In this document: positions 52,823-60,767 of the stretch, piece by piece | Layout of the letters: each line of letters begins with the position of its first letter | Position numbering within the stretch: the first letter of the stretch is position 1 | Assembly: GCF_007859935.1 (NCBI RefSeq) | Contig: NZ_SJPO01000006.1 | Coordinates: 124,001 to 188,000 of the forward strand | Origin: Posidoniimonas polymericola | GTDB lineage: Bacteria; Planctomycetota; Planctomycetia; Pirellulales; Lacipirellulaceae | Direction of reading: 5' to 3' | DNA: 64,000 bases | Notes under the pieces: model-generated | What the model saw: only the letters and a program-made list of their open reading frames with translations | Databases searched by the model: none | What the model was told of the DNA's origin: nothing | Position numbers and translations under genes: made by a program

Positions 52823-54712
52823 ATGCAACGCTCAATCTCGTGGAATCTGTGCGCGGCCGCCGCGCTCCTCGCCCTGCTGCTGCCTACGCTCGGACTCGCC
52901 GCGACGCTGCGGGAACAACGGGACGAGCTCCGCCGCGCGACCACCCTGCTCAAAGCGGCGGTGCGGCTGGCCGAGCGTGACCGCGGCGACGACGCGACGG
53001 CCCAGTTCACCGAGGCCCAAGAGAAGATCCAGGAGGTCGCCAAGGAACTCGACCCTAAGCTGCAGCGGACCTACGCTCGGGCCGCCGAGCAGCTTGCCGA
53101 GACGCACCAGCAGCTCACCACCGCTGGGCTCACACTGCCGGAGCTCGGCTCGACCGAGCCCACCATGCCTGAGCAGCCCGCGGGCGAAGGGCGTCCGCCG
53201 CGCCGGGGCCGTTTCGACCAGGGCGACGTTAGCTTTGTCGAGCAGGTCGCCCCGCTGCTGGCGCAGAAGTGCGGACGCTGCCACGTCGACCGCTCGCAGG
53301 GCGGCTTCAGCCTGGCGACTTACAACAGCCTGATGCGTGGCTCTGAGGGTGGCCGCGTGCTGATCCCCGGCGAGGGGACCGGCGGCGTGATGATGGACAA
53401 CCTCGAGTCGGGCGCCATGCCCCCCGGCGCGCCGCTCCGCCCGGAAGAGATGACGCTCATCTCCCGCTGGATCACGCAGGGCGCCAAGTTCGACGGCGCC
53501 GACCCCGACGCCAACCTCAAGCGGCTCGAGGCCGGTCCAAGCCCGGGCGAGCCGATGCAGGAGCAGCCGAAGCCGGCCGCCAGCCGGGCCACCGGCAATG
53601 AGACTGTCAGCTTCGCGCTCGATGTCGCCCCGATCTTGACGGACCGCTGCGCCGAGTGCCACGTGAACGACAACCGCGGTCAGCTCCGCTTTGCCGCTTA
53701 CCAGCAGCTGATCGACGCGTCGATTGTCTCGCCCGGCGCCCCCGCCGGCAGCGAGATGGTCCGCCGCATCCAGCCCGACGCCGAGCAGCGGATGCCGCCG
53801 AACGGGCCGGCGCTCACCGCCGAGCAGATCCAAACGATCACCACCTGGGTGCAGGAGGGAGCCAAGTTCGACGGCCGGGCGCCCGGCGAACCGCTCAGCC
53901 GCAGCACCGCCGTGGTCCGGGCCGAGCGGGCCACGCCCGATGAGCTGACCACCATGCGGGCGGCGCTGGCGCTGGAGAGCTGGCGGCTCGGCATCCCCGA
54001 TGAGCAGGCCCGCGAAGCAACGTCCGAGCGGTTTCTGGTGGTAGGCTCGATCCCGGAGTCGCGCCTCGAAGCAGTGGCGGCCGCCGCGGAGTCGCTGACC
54101 GACAACATGCAGAAGACCCTCGGCCTGGCGCCCGGCGCGCCGCTCGGTAAATCGAAGCAGACACTGTATTTATTCAACCAGCGGATCGACTACCGCGAGT
54201 TCGTGCTGATGGTCGAGAAGCGGCAGCTCGGCGACGACGCCGTCGGGCACGCCCGCTTCGACCCGGTCGAGCCGTACGCGTGCCTCACCCTGGCCGATGA
54301 CGAGGACCCGTCCGGCGCCGCGCTCGCAAAGCAGGTCGCCGCGTTGGCCGTTGCCGAGCAGGCGGGCGGCCAAGCCCCAGACTGGTTTGTCGAGGGCGCT
54401 GCCCGCTACGCGGTCGCCAAGGCGATGCCGAAGGACCCGCTCAGCGAGGCCTGGATCGCGGGTCTGGTCGACGCGGCGAAGCGGATGACCAAGGCCGACG
54501 CCTTCATGGCCGGCGGCATGCCGCCGGAGGAAGCCGGCGTGGTCGCGATGCACTTTGTCGCCGGCATGGCCCGCAACGGCAAGGCGTTTCACGGCCTGCT
54601 CGAGGACGTCGGTGGCGGGCAAGGATTCGGCGCGGCGTTTGGCAAGCGTTACAACGCCTCGCCGCGGCAGGTCGCCGAGCAGTGGGCGGCGTCGCTCAAG
54701 CGGCGCGGCTAG
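52823..54712 (+). CDS. Secreted protein with two planctomycete-type cytochrome c domains and a degenerate peptidase tail
   Basis: This 629-residue protein starts at ATG 52823 (52811 also possible) with a signal peptide, then a helical segment (residues about 28-100). Two PSCyt1-like domains follow, with CGRCH (VAPLLAQKCGRCHVD) and CAECH (VAPILTDRCAECHVN), each ending in a TLISRWITQGAKFDG or TITTWVQEGAKFDG block that repeats almost exactly. The C-terminal 250 residues resemble gluzincin peptidases (APDWFVEGAARYAVA), but the HExxH helix reads QVAALAVAEQ, so it should be inactive. Its redox role is unknown. Confidence 0.82.
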   Translation: MQRSISWNLCAAAALLALLLPTLGLAATLREQRDELRRATTLLKAAVRLAERDRGDDATAQFTEAQEKIQEVAKELDPKLQRTYARAAEQLAETHQQLTTAGLTLPELGSTEPTMPEQPAGEGRPPRRGRFDQGDVSFVEQVAPLLAQKCGRCHVDRSQGGFSLATYNSLMRGSEGGRVLIPGEGTGGVMMDNLESGAMPPGAPLRPEEMTLISRWITQGAKFDGADPDANLKRLEAGPSPGEPMQEQPKPAASRATGNETVSFALDVAPILTDRCAECHVNDNRGQLRFAAYQQLIDASIVSPGAPAGSEMVRRIQPDAEQRMPPNGPALTAEQIQTITTWVQEGAKFDGRAPGEPLSRSTAVVRAERATPDELTTMRAALALESWRLGIPDEQAREATSERFLVVGSIPESRLEAVAAAAESLTDNMQKTLGLAPGAPLGKSKQTLYLFNQRIDYREFVLMVEKRQLGDDAVGHARFDPVEPYACLTLADDEDPSGAALAKQVAALAVAEQAGGQAPDWFVEGAARYAVAKAMPKDPLSEAWIAGLVDAAKRMTKADAFMAGGMPPEEAGVVAMHFVAGMARNGKAFHGLLEDVGGGQGFGAAFGKRYNASPRQVAEQWAASLKRRG

Positions 54713-55613
54713 CCGGCGGCTCGTAGGCCCGTGGCATCGCCTGGTTGCCGACCGCCAGGCGTAGCGCCTCGGTCGGATCGCTGGAGAGCTCTGCAAGACG
54801 CTGCCGTTTGCCTGCGATCTTCTTCTGCTCGCCCAGCCGCAGCGCCCAGTCGAGCAAGCCGGGCGCCATCGATTTGACGCCGTAGGCAAGACGCGCGAAC
54901 GGCTCGAGCACGACCCGCCGCTGGTTGCGTTCAATCGCCCGCACGGCTCGCCGCGCGACGCACTCGGGCTTGGCGCACATAAAGCTCGGCGGGGTCCGCG
55001 GCTCGGCGCCTTCGGCCATGGGCCGGGCGGAGCTGAACAGGTTGGTGCGGACAAACCCGGGGCAGAGCGCCGTGACGCCCAGCCCCTGGCGGCCGTACTC
55101 GGCGCGGAGCGCCTCGCTGTAGCCGACCATCGCGAACTTGGTCGTGCAGTACAACGCGACCCGCGGCAGCCCCACCAGTCCCAGCACGCTGCAGACGTTC
55201 AGCACGTGCGACTGCGGGCGGGCCAGCATCCACGGCAGCAGCCGCTGGGTGAGCGTGATCCCGCTGACCAGGTTGGTGGCCAGCAGGTTGTGGCACTCCT
55301 CCGGCGGCATCAGGTGGGTGATGCCGTAGTAGGTGACCCCGGCATTGTTCACCAGGATGTCGACGCCCGCCCAGTAGTCGATCGCAAACTCCGCGGCGCC
55401 CTCGACCTCGTCCTGGTTGCGTAGGTCGCAGACGTGGGCCTCGACCTCGACGCCCAGCTCCGCGACCTCGTCCACGACGTCCTGCAGGCCCTCCTGGTTG
55501 AAGTCCAACAGGTACAGGTCGACGTGCTCCCTGGCCAGCCGCAGCGCGATCTCGCGTCCGATGCCCGACGCGGCGCCGGTGACGAGCGCCCGTTTTCCAG
55601 CAAGCTTTCGCAT
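54696..55613 (-). CDS. SDR-family NAD(P)-dependent oxidoreductase
   Basis: This 305-residue classical short-chain dehydrogenase has the cofactor motif TGAASGIGRE, NNAGVT, the catalytic Tyr-Lys pair in YCTTKFAMVGYSEALR with a preceding Ser in CSVLGLVG, and CPGFVRTNLF. The C-terminal 60 residues extend past the usual fold. The start at ATG 55613 begins MRKLAGKRALVTG; a Shine-Dalgarno is not evident. It lies 49 bp downstream of the halogenase-like gene on the same strand and probably acts with it. Its 3' end overlaps the end of the opposite gene by 17 bp. Confidence 0.9.
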   Translation of the reverse strand: MRKLAGKRALVTGAASGIGREIALRLAREHVDLYLLDFNQEGLQDVVDEVAELGVEVEAHVCDLRNQDEVEGAAEFAIDYWAGVDILVNNAGVTYYGITHLMPPEECHNLLATNLVSGITLTQRLLPWMLARPQSHVLNVCSVLGLVGLPRVALYCTTKFAMVGYSEALRAEYGRQGLGVTALCPGFVRTNLFSSARPMAEGAEPRTPPSFMCAKPECVARRAVRAIERNQRRVVLEPFARLAYGVKSMAPGLLDWALRLGEQKKIAGKRQRLAELSSDPTEALRLAVGNQAMPRAYEPPASRAA

Positions 55614-55662
55614 TGATAGTCGGTGGATCGGAGGATGGTTTCCGGGTGGCAACCGGCGCCGC

Positions 55663-56766
55663 CTAGGCGGCGGGCGCCAGCACGCGGGAGAACTCGCCCC
55701 GCTCGAGCGCCTCGGCCGGGATCGTGCGGCTCAGGTGGCAGCGGTCCTCGCCCCGCAGCAGGCAGACGCCCCACTTGTCGAGGTGGTACTTGCCGCCGTT
55801 GTACACGCTGCGATAGTACTTCTTCCCCGGGTACACCGCCACATTGGTTGGCGTGACCCGCAGGTTGAACGCCAGGCGGTGCCGGTTGGTGGTGTTGGGG
55901 GCCGAGCCGTGGATGCACCGCTCGGTGAAGATGATGAACTGGCCCGGCTTGCAGGGGACCTCGACGCACTCGGTTTCGTCCTCGGAGAAGTCGAGGTCGT
56001 ACGAGGCGTTGTAGAAGCCCTCCTTGCCGCCAAACTTGATCTTGCGGACCCGGTCGTGCGTCCCCTTGGCGAACCGCAGGGCGCCGTTCTCGTGGGTCGA
56101 CTCGTCGACCGCCACCCAGACAGTGACCTGGAAGATCTCGCTGCGGTCGGCTGGGAAGATGGCGGGGTCCTGGTAATCTTCCACCATGAACGTGCTGGCC
56201 TGGTGCCACTGGATGGCGGGGGCCCCGGGGCCCTTGTAGAAGATCTGCGAACGCCAGCAGTTGAGGTCGGCTCCCAGGATCTGGGCGACCCGCTCGGTGA
56301 TCGCCGGGCTCTTCATGTAGTTCCACAGCCGCGGCATCTCGAAGTGCCGGTCGCGGGGGGTCACGAAGTTGTAGGTCTTGCTGGTGCGGCCCTCGATCGC
56401 CAGCAGGTCGGCCTTGAAGTCGAGCATCTGCTCGCGGCTGAACGCGTCGAACGGGCCGGCGAAGCCGTTGGTGTAGAAGCCCTTGAGCTGCTCCTGGCTC
56501 ATCCGGTACTCGGGCGCGACTTCGGCCTTCGGAGCGATCTTCTCCGGCATCTTGAAGTAGCAGGGCTGGTCGATGTACGCGCTGGTCAGGCCGCTGCCGA
56601 TCAGCTCGCGGAACATCTCGTAGTCCCAGTTGTTGACGATCGCCTTTATGTCGCGGGGCAGGATGTTCCGCGGCAGGCCGAGGGCCTTGTACCCCATCAG
56701 GCCGCCCAGACCGGCGCAAAGGGGCAACCGCTGCCAAAGAGGACGGACTTTGGGGTGCATGTTCAT
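55663..56766 (-). CDS. Phytanoyl-CoA-dioxygenase-family Fe(II)/2-oxoglutarate enzyme, halogenase-like active site
   Basis: This 367-residue protein starts at ATG 56766 with GGAG 7 bases upstream. Residues 1-90 are a family-specific extension; the cupin-like core starts near LKGFYTNGFAGPFDAFS. The iron site reads WHQAS (His188, Ala190), whereas dioxygenases have H-x-D/E; the distal ligand is His286 (ERCIHGSAPNT) and the 2-oxoglutarate-binding Arg is probably Arg303 (NLRVTP). The missing carboxylate, the motif GQFIIF and the closing GGKYHLDKWGVCLL match SyrB2-type chlorinating enzymes as I recall them. So it may halogenate rather than hydroxylate, although a non-catalytic member is possible. 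Confidence 0.85.
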   Translation of the reverse strand: MNMHPKVRPLWQRLPLCAGLGGLMGYKALGLPRNILPRDIKAIVNNWDYEMFRELIGSGLTSAYIDQPCYFKMPEKIAPKAEVAPEYRMSQEQLKGFYTNGFAGPFDAFSREQMLDFKADLLAIEGRTSKTYNFVTPRDRHFEMPRLWNYMKSPAITERVAQILGADLNCWRSQIFYKGPGAPAIQWHQASTFMVEDYQDPAIFPADRSEIFQVTVWVAVDESTHENGALRFAKGTHDRVRKIKFGGKEGFYNASYDLDFSEDETECVEVPCKPGQFIIFTERCIHGSAPNTTNRHRLAFNLRVTPTNVAVYPGKKYYRSVYNGGKYHLDKWGVCLLRGEDRCHLSRTIPAEALERGEFSRVLAPAA

Positions 56767-57081
56767 GGCAACGCTCCTGCGACTCACAAGGGGAGGGTGG
56801 GTCTTTGTACGGTCGGAACGCCAGCGGCACACTGGCAGGTTATTCCGGTTAGAGAGAGTTATCGGAATCTGCAGGCGGGGAGATTAGCAGCCCTCGACAA
56901 ACCCGAGAATGAAACTCGGTGCGAGCTCCGCTATCGCCGCAGGCGCCCTGCCAGGGCAGTGGCGGTCAATTCAGCAACTGCCGGCAAAAACCACAGTCAG
57001 CCAGCAATCGGGCGTCGGCCACTGCGTGAAACCGCCTCTGAAAGCTGCTACAGTAAAACCTTCCGCCAGCCAAAGGTACCC
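56767..57081. other. Divergent intergenic region (315 bp)
   Basis: It holds promoters for the halogenase-like gene (minus) and the first tandem paralogue (plus). A palindrome is listed separately, and a small GCCCTGCCAGGGC hairpin lies near 56948. No gene is seen. Confidence 0.45.
56842..56868. promoter_or_regulatory. ATTCCG-N15-CGGAAT inverted repeat upstream of the halogenase-like gene
   Basis: Perfect 6-bp arms with internal GTTA repeats lie about 80 bp upstream of the minus-strand start. This geometry could be an operator; nothing else supports it. Confidence 0.3.
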
Positions 57082-57873
57082 ATGAAGAACGCCCTCATCG
57101 CCCTCGCACTTGTCGCTGCGCTGCCGCTAGCACGGCTCAACGCCGCCGAGTGGTCGCCCCCCGAAAAGGCCAATCCGGGCGCCATCCTCAACGAGGCTCA
57201 GCGCGACGCCCGGGCGGGCCGGCACGCGGAGGCGCTCCAAAAGCACGTCTGGTACCACGAAAACGCGCTCGCCATCGAACCCGCGCAGTACGGCGTGCGG
57301 CTGTCGTTTGCACTGGGTTACTGGAAGGACCTGGCCGATGACTACCCTCCCGCGCTGGCGGAACTCAAGAAGCAGCGCGACACCGCCGGGCAGCGGGTTT
57401 TGGCGGGCAAGGAAGCCCGTGAATCGTTTCACGACTTCCAGTCGCTCAACGAGGTGCTAGAACAGGACGCCAAGACGGTCGAGCTGTTCGAAACGCTCGA
57501 CAAGGAGCATCCCAAGACGGCCCGCGAGGTGTACGACATCGCCAAGGATGCGCTGCTCCCCGCCAAGAAGTATGAGCTAGCCGCCCGCTACGCGGAGCCG
57601 GCGAAAGAGATCAAGAGTATCCTCAGGGACTATCAATGGAATCTCGACTACGCCGCCTCCGAAGATAAGGAGTTCGCCGAGTCGCACCTTGAGTACGCCC
57701 ACGACTCGCTGACGCACAACGCCGCCAGCCTGATCGCGTTGATGGCCGTTACGGACCAGCCCGAGGTCGCCAAGAAGCTGGCCGCCCAAGCCAAGCAGGC
57801 GTGGGACAACGAGGCCTTTCACCAGACAATTGACGGCGCGGTGGAAGGGAAGTTCCCCAAGGCTTGGCCGTGA
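57082..57873 (+). CDS. Exported helical protein, first of a tandem paralogue pair (263 aa)
   Basis: A signal peptide (ALIALALVAALPLARLNA) is followed by an alpha-helical, TPR-like protein (LNEAQRDARAGRHAEALQKH). I recognise no named family. The C-terminal block NAASLIALMAVTDQPEVAKK through HQTIDGAVEGKFPKAW is almost repeated in the next gene. A ribosome site (AAAGG) precedes the ATG. It is read away from the halogenase-like gene. The helical pattern suggests a protein-interaction role, but that is inference. Confidence 0.72.
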   Translation: MKNALIALALVAALPLARLNAAEWSPPEKANPGAILNEAQRDARAGRHAEALQKHVWYHENALAIEPAQYGVRLSFALGYWKDLADDYPPALAELKKQRDTAGQRVLAGKEARESFHDFQSLNEVLEQDAKTVELFETLDKEHPKTAREVYDIAKDALLPAKKYELAARYAEPAKEIKSILRDYQWNLDYAASEDKEFAESHLEYAHDSLTHNAASLIALMAVTDQPEVAKKLAAQAKQAWDNEAFHQTIDGAVEGKFPKAWP

Positions 57874-58076
57874 GAGGAACGGTTTCGCGAGGAGAATGCG
57901 TCCTCCAGCAGAACGCGGTGTGAGGACGCGGCTCAGAGCCCTGGCGCGTCGTCGCAGGCATCAGCAAACGCAGCTACGAGCTCTGACGCCGAGGCCGGCC
58001 GATCGAATGGCTCTCGGCACGCCCCCTCGGGCATTGCCGACAGCTAGCTCCCCTACGAGCCGAGTTGAGAAGTTAG

Positions 58077-58814
58077 ATGCGAGCCCCAGCCTGGCGTCCG
58101 CCGGACGAACCTGACCTACAGTCAATCCTCTTCGAGGCGGAGCGCGACAGGTACGCATCACGCGTCGAACTCGCGCTCCAAAAGGTCGTCTGGTGCTACG
58201 AGAATGCCACGCGGCTCGGCCCCAACTGTCACGGCTTCATGGTGCTGAAACAATGGTTCGATTTGACCAGATTCCTTCCGGCCGCGTTGGAAGCATTCTT
58301 GCAGGCTCGCGAGCGAACCCGAGAGAGGGTGCTGGCCGACGACGACTGCTGGCGACAATTCCACGAATACCGCGCGTTCAACCGTTACCTCAAAGCCGAC
58401 AGCGACACCATCGACCTGTTCCTCCAGCTCCACGCAGAATCAAAGCCGATCGCGTCGCGGGTCTACTACCTCGCCAAAGACCTGCTTGTTGGATCTCAGC
58501 GCTACGAGCTCTGCGCGCACTATTCCTACCCGGCCGAAGAACTGCGGCTGGTCCTGGAGTCATTTCGGTGGGATCGCGAAGAACTAGCTGGCAATATCGC
58601 TGTGTTCTCAGTCACCGACGAGCTCCGCTGGGAGTTTGCGCGGAAGAGGCTAACGCGCGACGCGGCCAGCCTCATCGCCCTGATGGCCGTCACCAACCAG
58701 CCGCAGCAAGCCAAGAAACTCGCCGCCCAGGCCAAGGAGGCTTGGGACGACGAGGTCTATCATCAGACGATCGACAACGCGATCGCGGGGGAATTCCCCA
58801 AGCCGTTGCGTTGA
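58077..58814 (+). CDS. Second tandem paralogue, without signal peptide (245 aa)
   Basis: This protein aligns along its whole length with its neighbour 203 bp upstream. Both share an LQK-(V)W-YENA opening, a WFDL/YWKDL segment, RERVLADDDCW against RVLAGKEA, VYYLAKDLLVGSQRYEL against VYDIAKDALLPAKKYEL, and a nearly identical C-terminus (DAASLIALMAVTNQPQQAKK). It has no signal peptide and more cysteines, so it should be cytoplasmic. This looks like gene duplication followed by a change of location. The 203-bp gap shows no clear promoter. Confidence 0.72.
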   Translation: MRAPAWRPPDEPDLQSILFEAERDRYASRVELALQKVVWCYENATRLGPNCHGFMVLKQWFDLTRFLPAALEAFLQARERTRERVLADDDCWRQFHEYRAFNRYLKADSDTIDLFLQLHAESKPIASRVYYLAKDLLVGSQRYELCAHYSYPAEELRLVLESFRWDREELAGNIAVFSVTDELRWEFARKRLTRDAASLIALMAVTNQPQQAKKLAAQAKEAWDDEVYHQTIDNAIAGEFPKPLR

Positions 58815-58822
58815 TCGCCCCT

Positions 58823-59449
58823 CTAGAGCGAGGCCCCAACCTCCCGTGCCTGCTGCTCGGCCTTCGCCCTGGCGGCCTTGACGGTCTCCGGGTCGGCCGC
58901 GGTCGCCGCGACGTTGACGACTTTAACGTCGGTGATGCCGACAAAGTTCAGCCAGCGGTCGAAGTAGGATCGTTGGTGGTCCATCGCCGTCATTGGCTCC
59001 GAGCTGTAGTCGCCGCCGCTGGCGTAAACCACCGCGGTGGGCCGGCCGCCGAGCTGCCCCTCGTAGCCCCCCTCGGGCAAGATCTTGAACGCCATGCCCG
59101 ACTGCGACACCACGTCGATAAAGTGCTTCAGCTTGTAGGGGACGCCGAAGTTCCACATCGGCAGGCTGAACACGTACTTGTCGGCCGCCGCGAAGCGGTC
59201 GAACACCTGCTCGAGCCGGTCGTAGGCGGCCTGCTGGTCGGCTGTCAGCGGCTGGCCTCGCTTGGCGGCGTAGCTGGCGTTGATCGCGGCGTCGTCGAAC
59301 TCGGGCAGCGGCGTGGACCACAGGTCCCAGGTCTCGACCTCGTCGTTTGGGTTCGCCTCTCGATAGGCATCGATTAACGCGCGGGCGACACTAAGCGAGT
59401 GAGAGCGTTCTTTGCGAGGCGAGGCCTCGATGTGCAGGAGCTTGGCCAT
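58823..59449 (-). CDS. azoR: FMN-dependent NADH-azoreductase
   Basis: AzoR is a flavodoxin-fold, FMN-dependent quinone/azo reductase that detoxifies electrophiles. The 208-residue protein has the phosphate-binding EASPRKERSHSLSVARA, FSLPMWNFGVPYKLKHFIDVVSQSG and VYASGGDYSSEP, all standard. It is the last gene of a minus-strand set (pirin, doxX, azoR) with short gaps. Quinone-responsive MarR regulons of other bacteria contain the same gene kinds, which fits the marR gene just upstream. Confidence 0.93.
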   Translation of the reverse strand: MAKLLHIEASPRKERSHSLSVARALIDAYREANPNDEVETWDLWSTPLPEFDDAAINASYAAKRGQPLTADQQAAYDRLEQVFDRFAAADKYVFSLPMWNFGVPYKLKHFIDVVSQSGMAFKILPEGGYEGQLGGRPTAVVYASGGDYSSEPMTAMDHQRSYFDRWLNFVGITDVKVVNVAATAADPETVKAARAKAEQQAREVGASL

Positions 59450-59507
59450 GATCGTGCTTAGGGATTAAGGAATCGGAAGCTTGTAAATTTGGGTGGACGG
59501 CAACCGC

Positions 59508-59930
59508 TCAGTCCCCCCCCGGCGACGTTCGCCGCGAGTCTAGGCTCAAGGGACCGGAGCCGTTGGCAATCAGAAACAACATCGTGCCCATCAGCGACAG
59601 GTTCTTCAGGAACTGGATCATCTGGTCTTGCTTGGCCTGCGGGTCGTCCATGGTCCAGAAGTCGTGGAAGAAGTAGGTCGCTAGAATCAGGAACACAAGC
59701 AACAGTCCCGCCCCGAGTCGGGCCCTGTAGCCGACAATGATCGACAGCGAACCGGCGATCAAGAAGACAATCGCCCCGAACAGCATGACTTGCGGCGCGG
59801 GCACGCCCTCGGACGCCATGTAGCCCGCGACGTTATTGAACTGTGGAATCTTGTTGCCGACGGCGCTCATCAAGAAGATCACCGCGATCATCGCGCGGCC
59901 AACAACGGTCAGGACTGCATTGGCAGACAT
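59508..59930 (-). CDS. DoxX-family membrane protein
   Basis: This 140-residue protein has four membrane helices of the DoxX type (VVGRAMIAVIFLMSAVGNKI, VMLFGAIVFLIAGSLSIIVG, LGAGLLLVFLILATYFFHDF, LSLMGTMLFLIAN). The ATG at 59930 is chosen because GGAG lies 6 bases upstream. DoxX-like subunits occur in quinone-stress operons beside azoreductases. The last codons include a run of eight G (minus strand), a slippage-prone tract. Confidence 0.9.
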   Translation of the reverse strand: MSANAVLTVVGRAMIAVIFLMSAVGNKIPQFNNVAGYMASEGVPAPQVMLFGAIVFLIAGSLSIIVGYRARLGAGLLLVFLILATYFFHDFWTMDDPQAKQDQMIQFLKNLSLMGTMLFLIANGSGPLSLDSRRTSPGGD

Positions 59931-59954
59931 CGCAAACTCCAACTGGTTACGGGT

Positions 59955-60653
59955 TTAGTTCAGGTCGAACAGCATCACCTCGGCGCCGTCGGCTGAGATG
60001 ATGCGCATCTGCTCGACGTCGCTCACCGCGGCGCCGTCGCCGGCGGACAGGTTATTGCCGTCTACGGCCGCCGACCCACGCAGCACCTGCAGCCAGGCGT
60101 GCCGGTTCGGGAGGAGCGGGTGCTCGATCGCGCCGCCGGCGGTCAGGTCGGCGAGGTACAGCCGCGCGTCCTGCTGCACCCGCAGCGCGCCCTCATCGGC
60201 GTCGGGCCCGGCGACCAGCTGCAGCCGGTCTCGCCGCCCGGCGGGGTCAAACAGCCGCTGCTCGTAGCTCGGCGTGAGGCCCTTCTCGCGTGGCAGCAGC
60301 CAGATCTGGTACAGGTGCGTCGGCTCACTCGAGGAAGGGTTGAACTCGCTGTGCAGCAGGCCCGAGCCCGCTGTCATCCGCTGCAGCTCGCCCGCCCGGA
60401 TGACCTCGCCGTTGCCCATCGAGTCCTCGTGCCGGAGCTCGCCCGACAGCACGTAGGTGACGATCTCCATGTCGCGGTGCGGGTGCATGCCGAAGCCTTG
60501 CCCGGCGGCGACGCGGTCCTCGTTCATCACCCGCAGCGTGCGAAAGCGGGTGTGGTCGGGGTCGTAGTAGTCGCCGAAGGAGAAGGTGTGGTACGTATCG
60601 AGCCAGCCGTGGTCGAGGTGGCCCCGCTCATTGGCTTTTCTGATCTGGATCAT
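59955..60653 (-). CDS. Pirin-family protein (YhhW-like)
   Basis: This 232-residue bicupin starts with the pirin hallmark HGWLDTYHTFSFGDYYDPDH and has the metal-binding HPHRDMEIVTYVLSGELRH and LLHSEFNPS. YhhW and related pirins oxidise quercetin-like compounds or act as redox sensors. Here it opens the azoR operon, 24 bp from doxX, behind a promoter with a MarR-type operator. Confidence 0.93.
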   Translation of the reverse strand: MIQIRKANERGHLDHGWLDTYHTFSFGDYYDPDHTRFRTLRVMNEDRVAAGQGFGMHPHRDMEIVTYVLSGELRHEDSMGNGEVIRAGELQRMTAGSGLLHSEFNPSSSEPTHLYQIWLLPREKGLTPSYEQRLFDPAGRRDRLQLVAGPDADEGALRVQQDARLYLADLTAGGAIEHPLLPNRHAWLQVLRGSAAVDGNNLSAGDGAAVSDVEQMRIISADGAEVMLFDLN

Positions 60654-60706
60654 TTCTTCCGAACTCCCTCGATTCGCCGCAGAGCCCTGGTTGAAGTGCC
60701 GCGGCC

Positions 60707-60753
60707 AACTACTTAACCAATCAACTATTTACTGAAAAACAGAACCCACTCAA
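60707..60753 (-). promoter_or_regulatory. Promoter and MarR-operator-like site of the pirin/doxX/azoR operon
   Basis: On the minus strand TTGAGT (60748-60753) and TAAATA (60726-60731) are 16 bases apart. Overlapping and following the -10, TAAATAGTTGATTGGTTAAGTA matches 17 of 22 positions of the palindrome upstream of marR, so one regulator probably binds both. Confidence 0.55.
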
Positions 60754-60764
60754 AAAAACAGAAC
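60735..60764. repeat. Direct repeat AAAAACAGAAC, two copies
   Basis: Perfect 11-mers lie at 60735-60745 and 60754-60764, 19 bp apart, around the -35 region of the pirin promoter. Confidence 0.6.
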
Positions 60765-60767
60765 ACC

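Noticed and set aside
55417..57081. Upstream extension of the first tandem paralogue frame
   Set aside because: The long open stretch lies antisense to the SDR and halogenase-like genes; the signal peptide and ribosome site fix the start at 57082.
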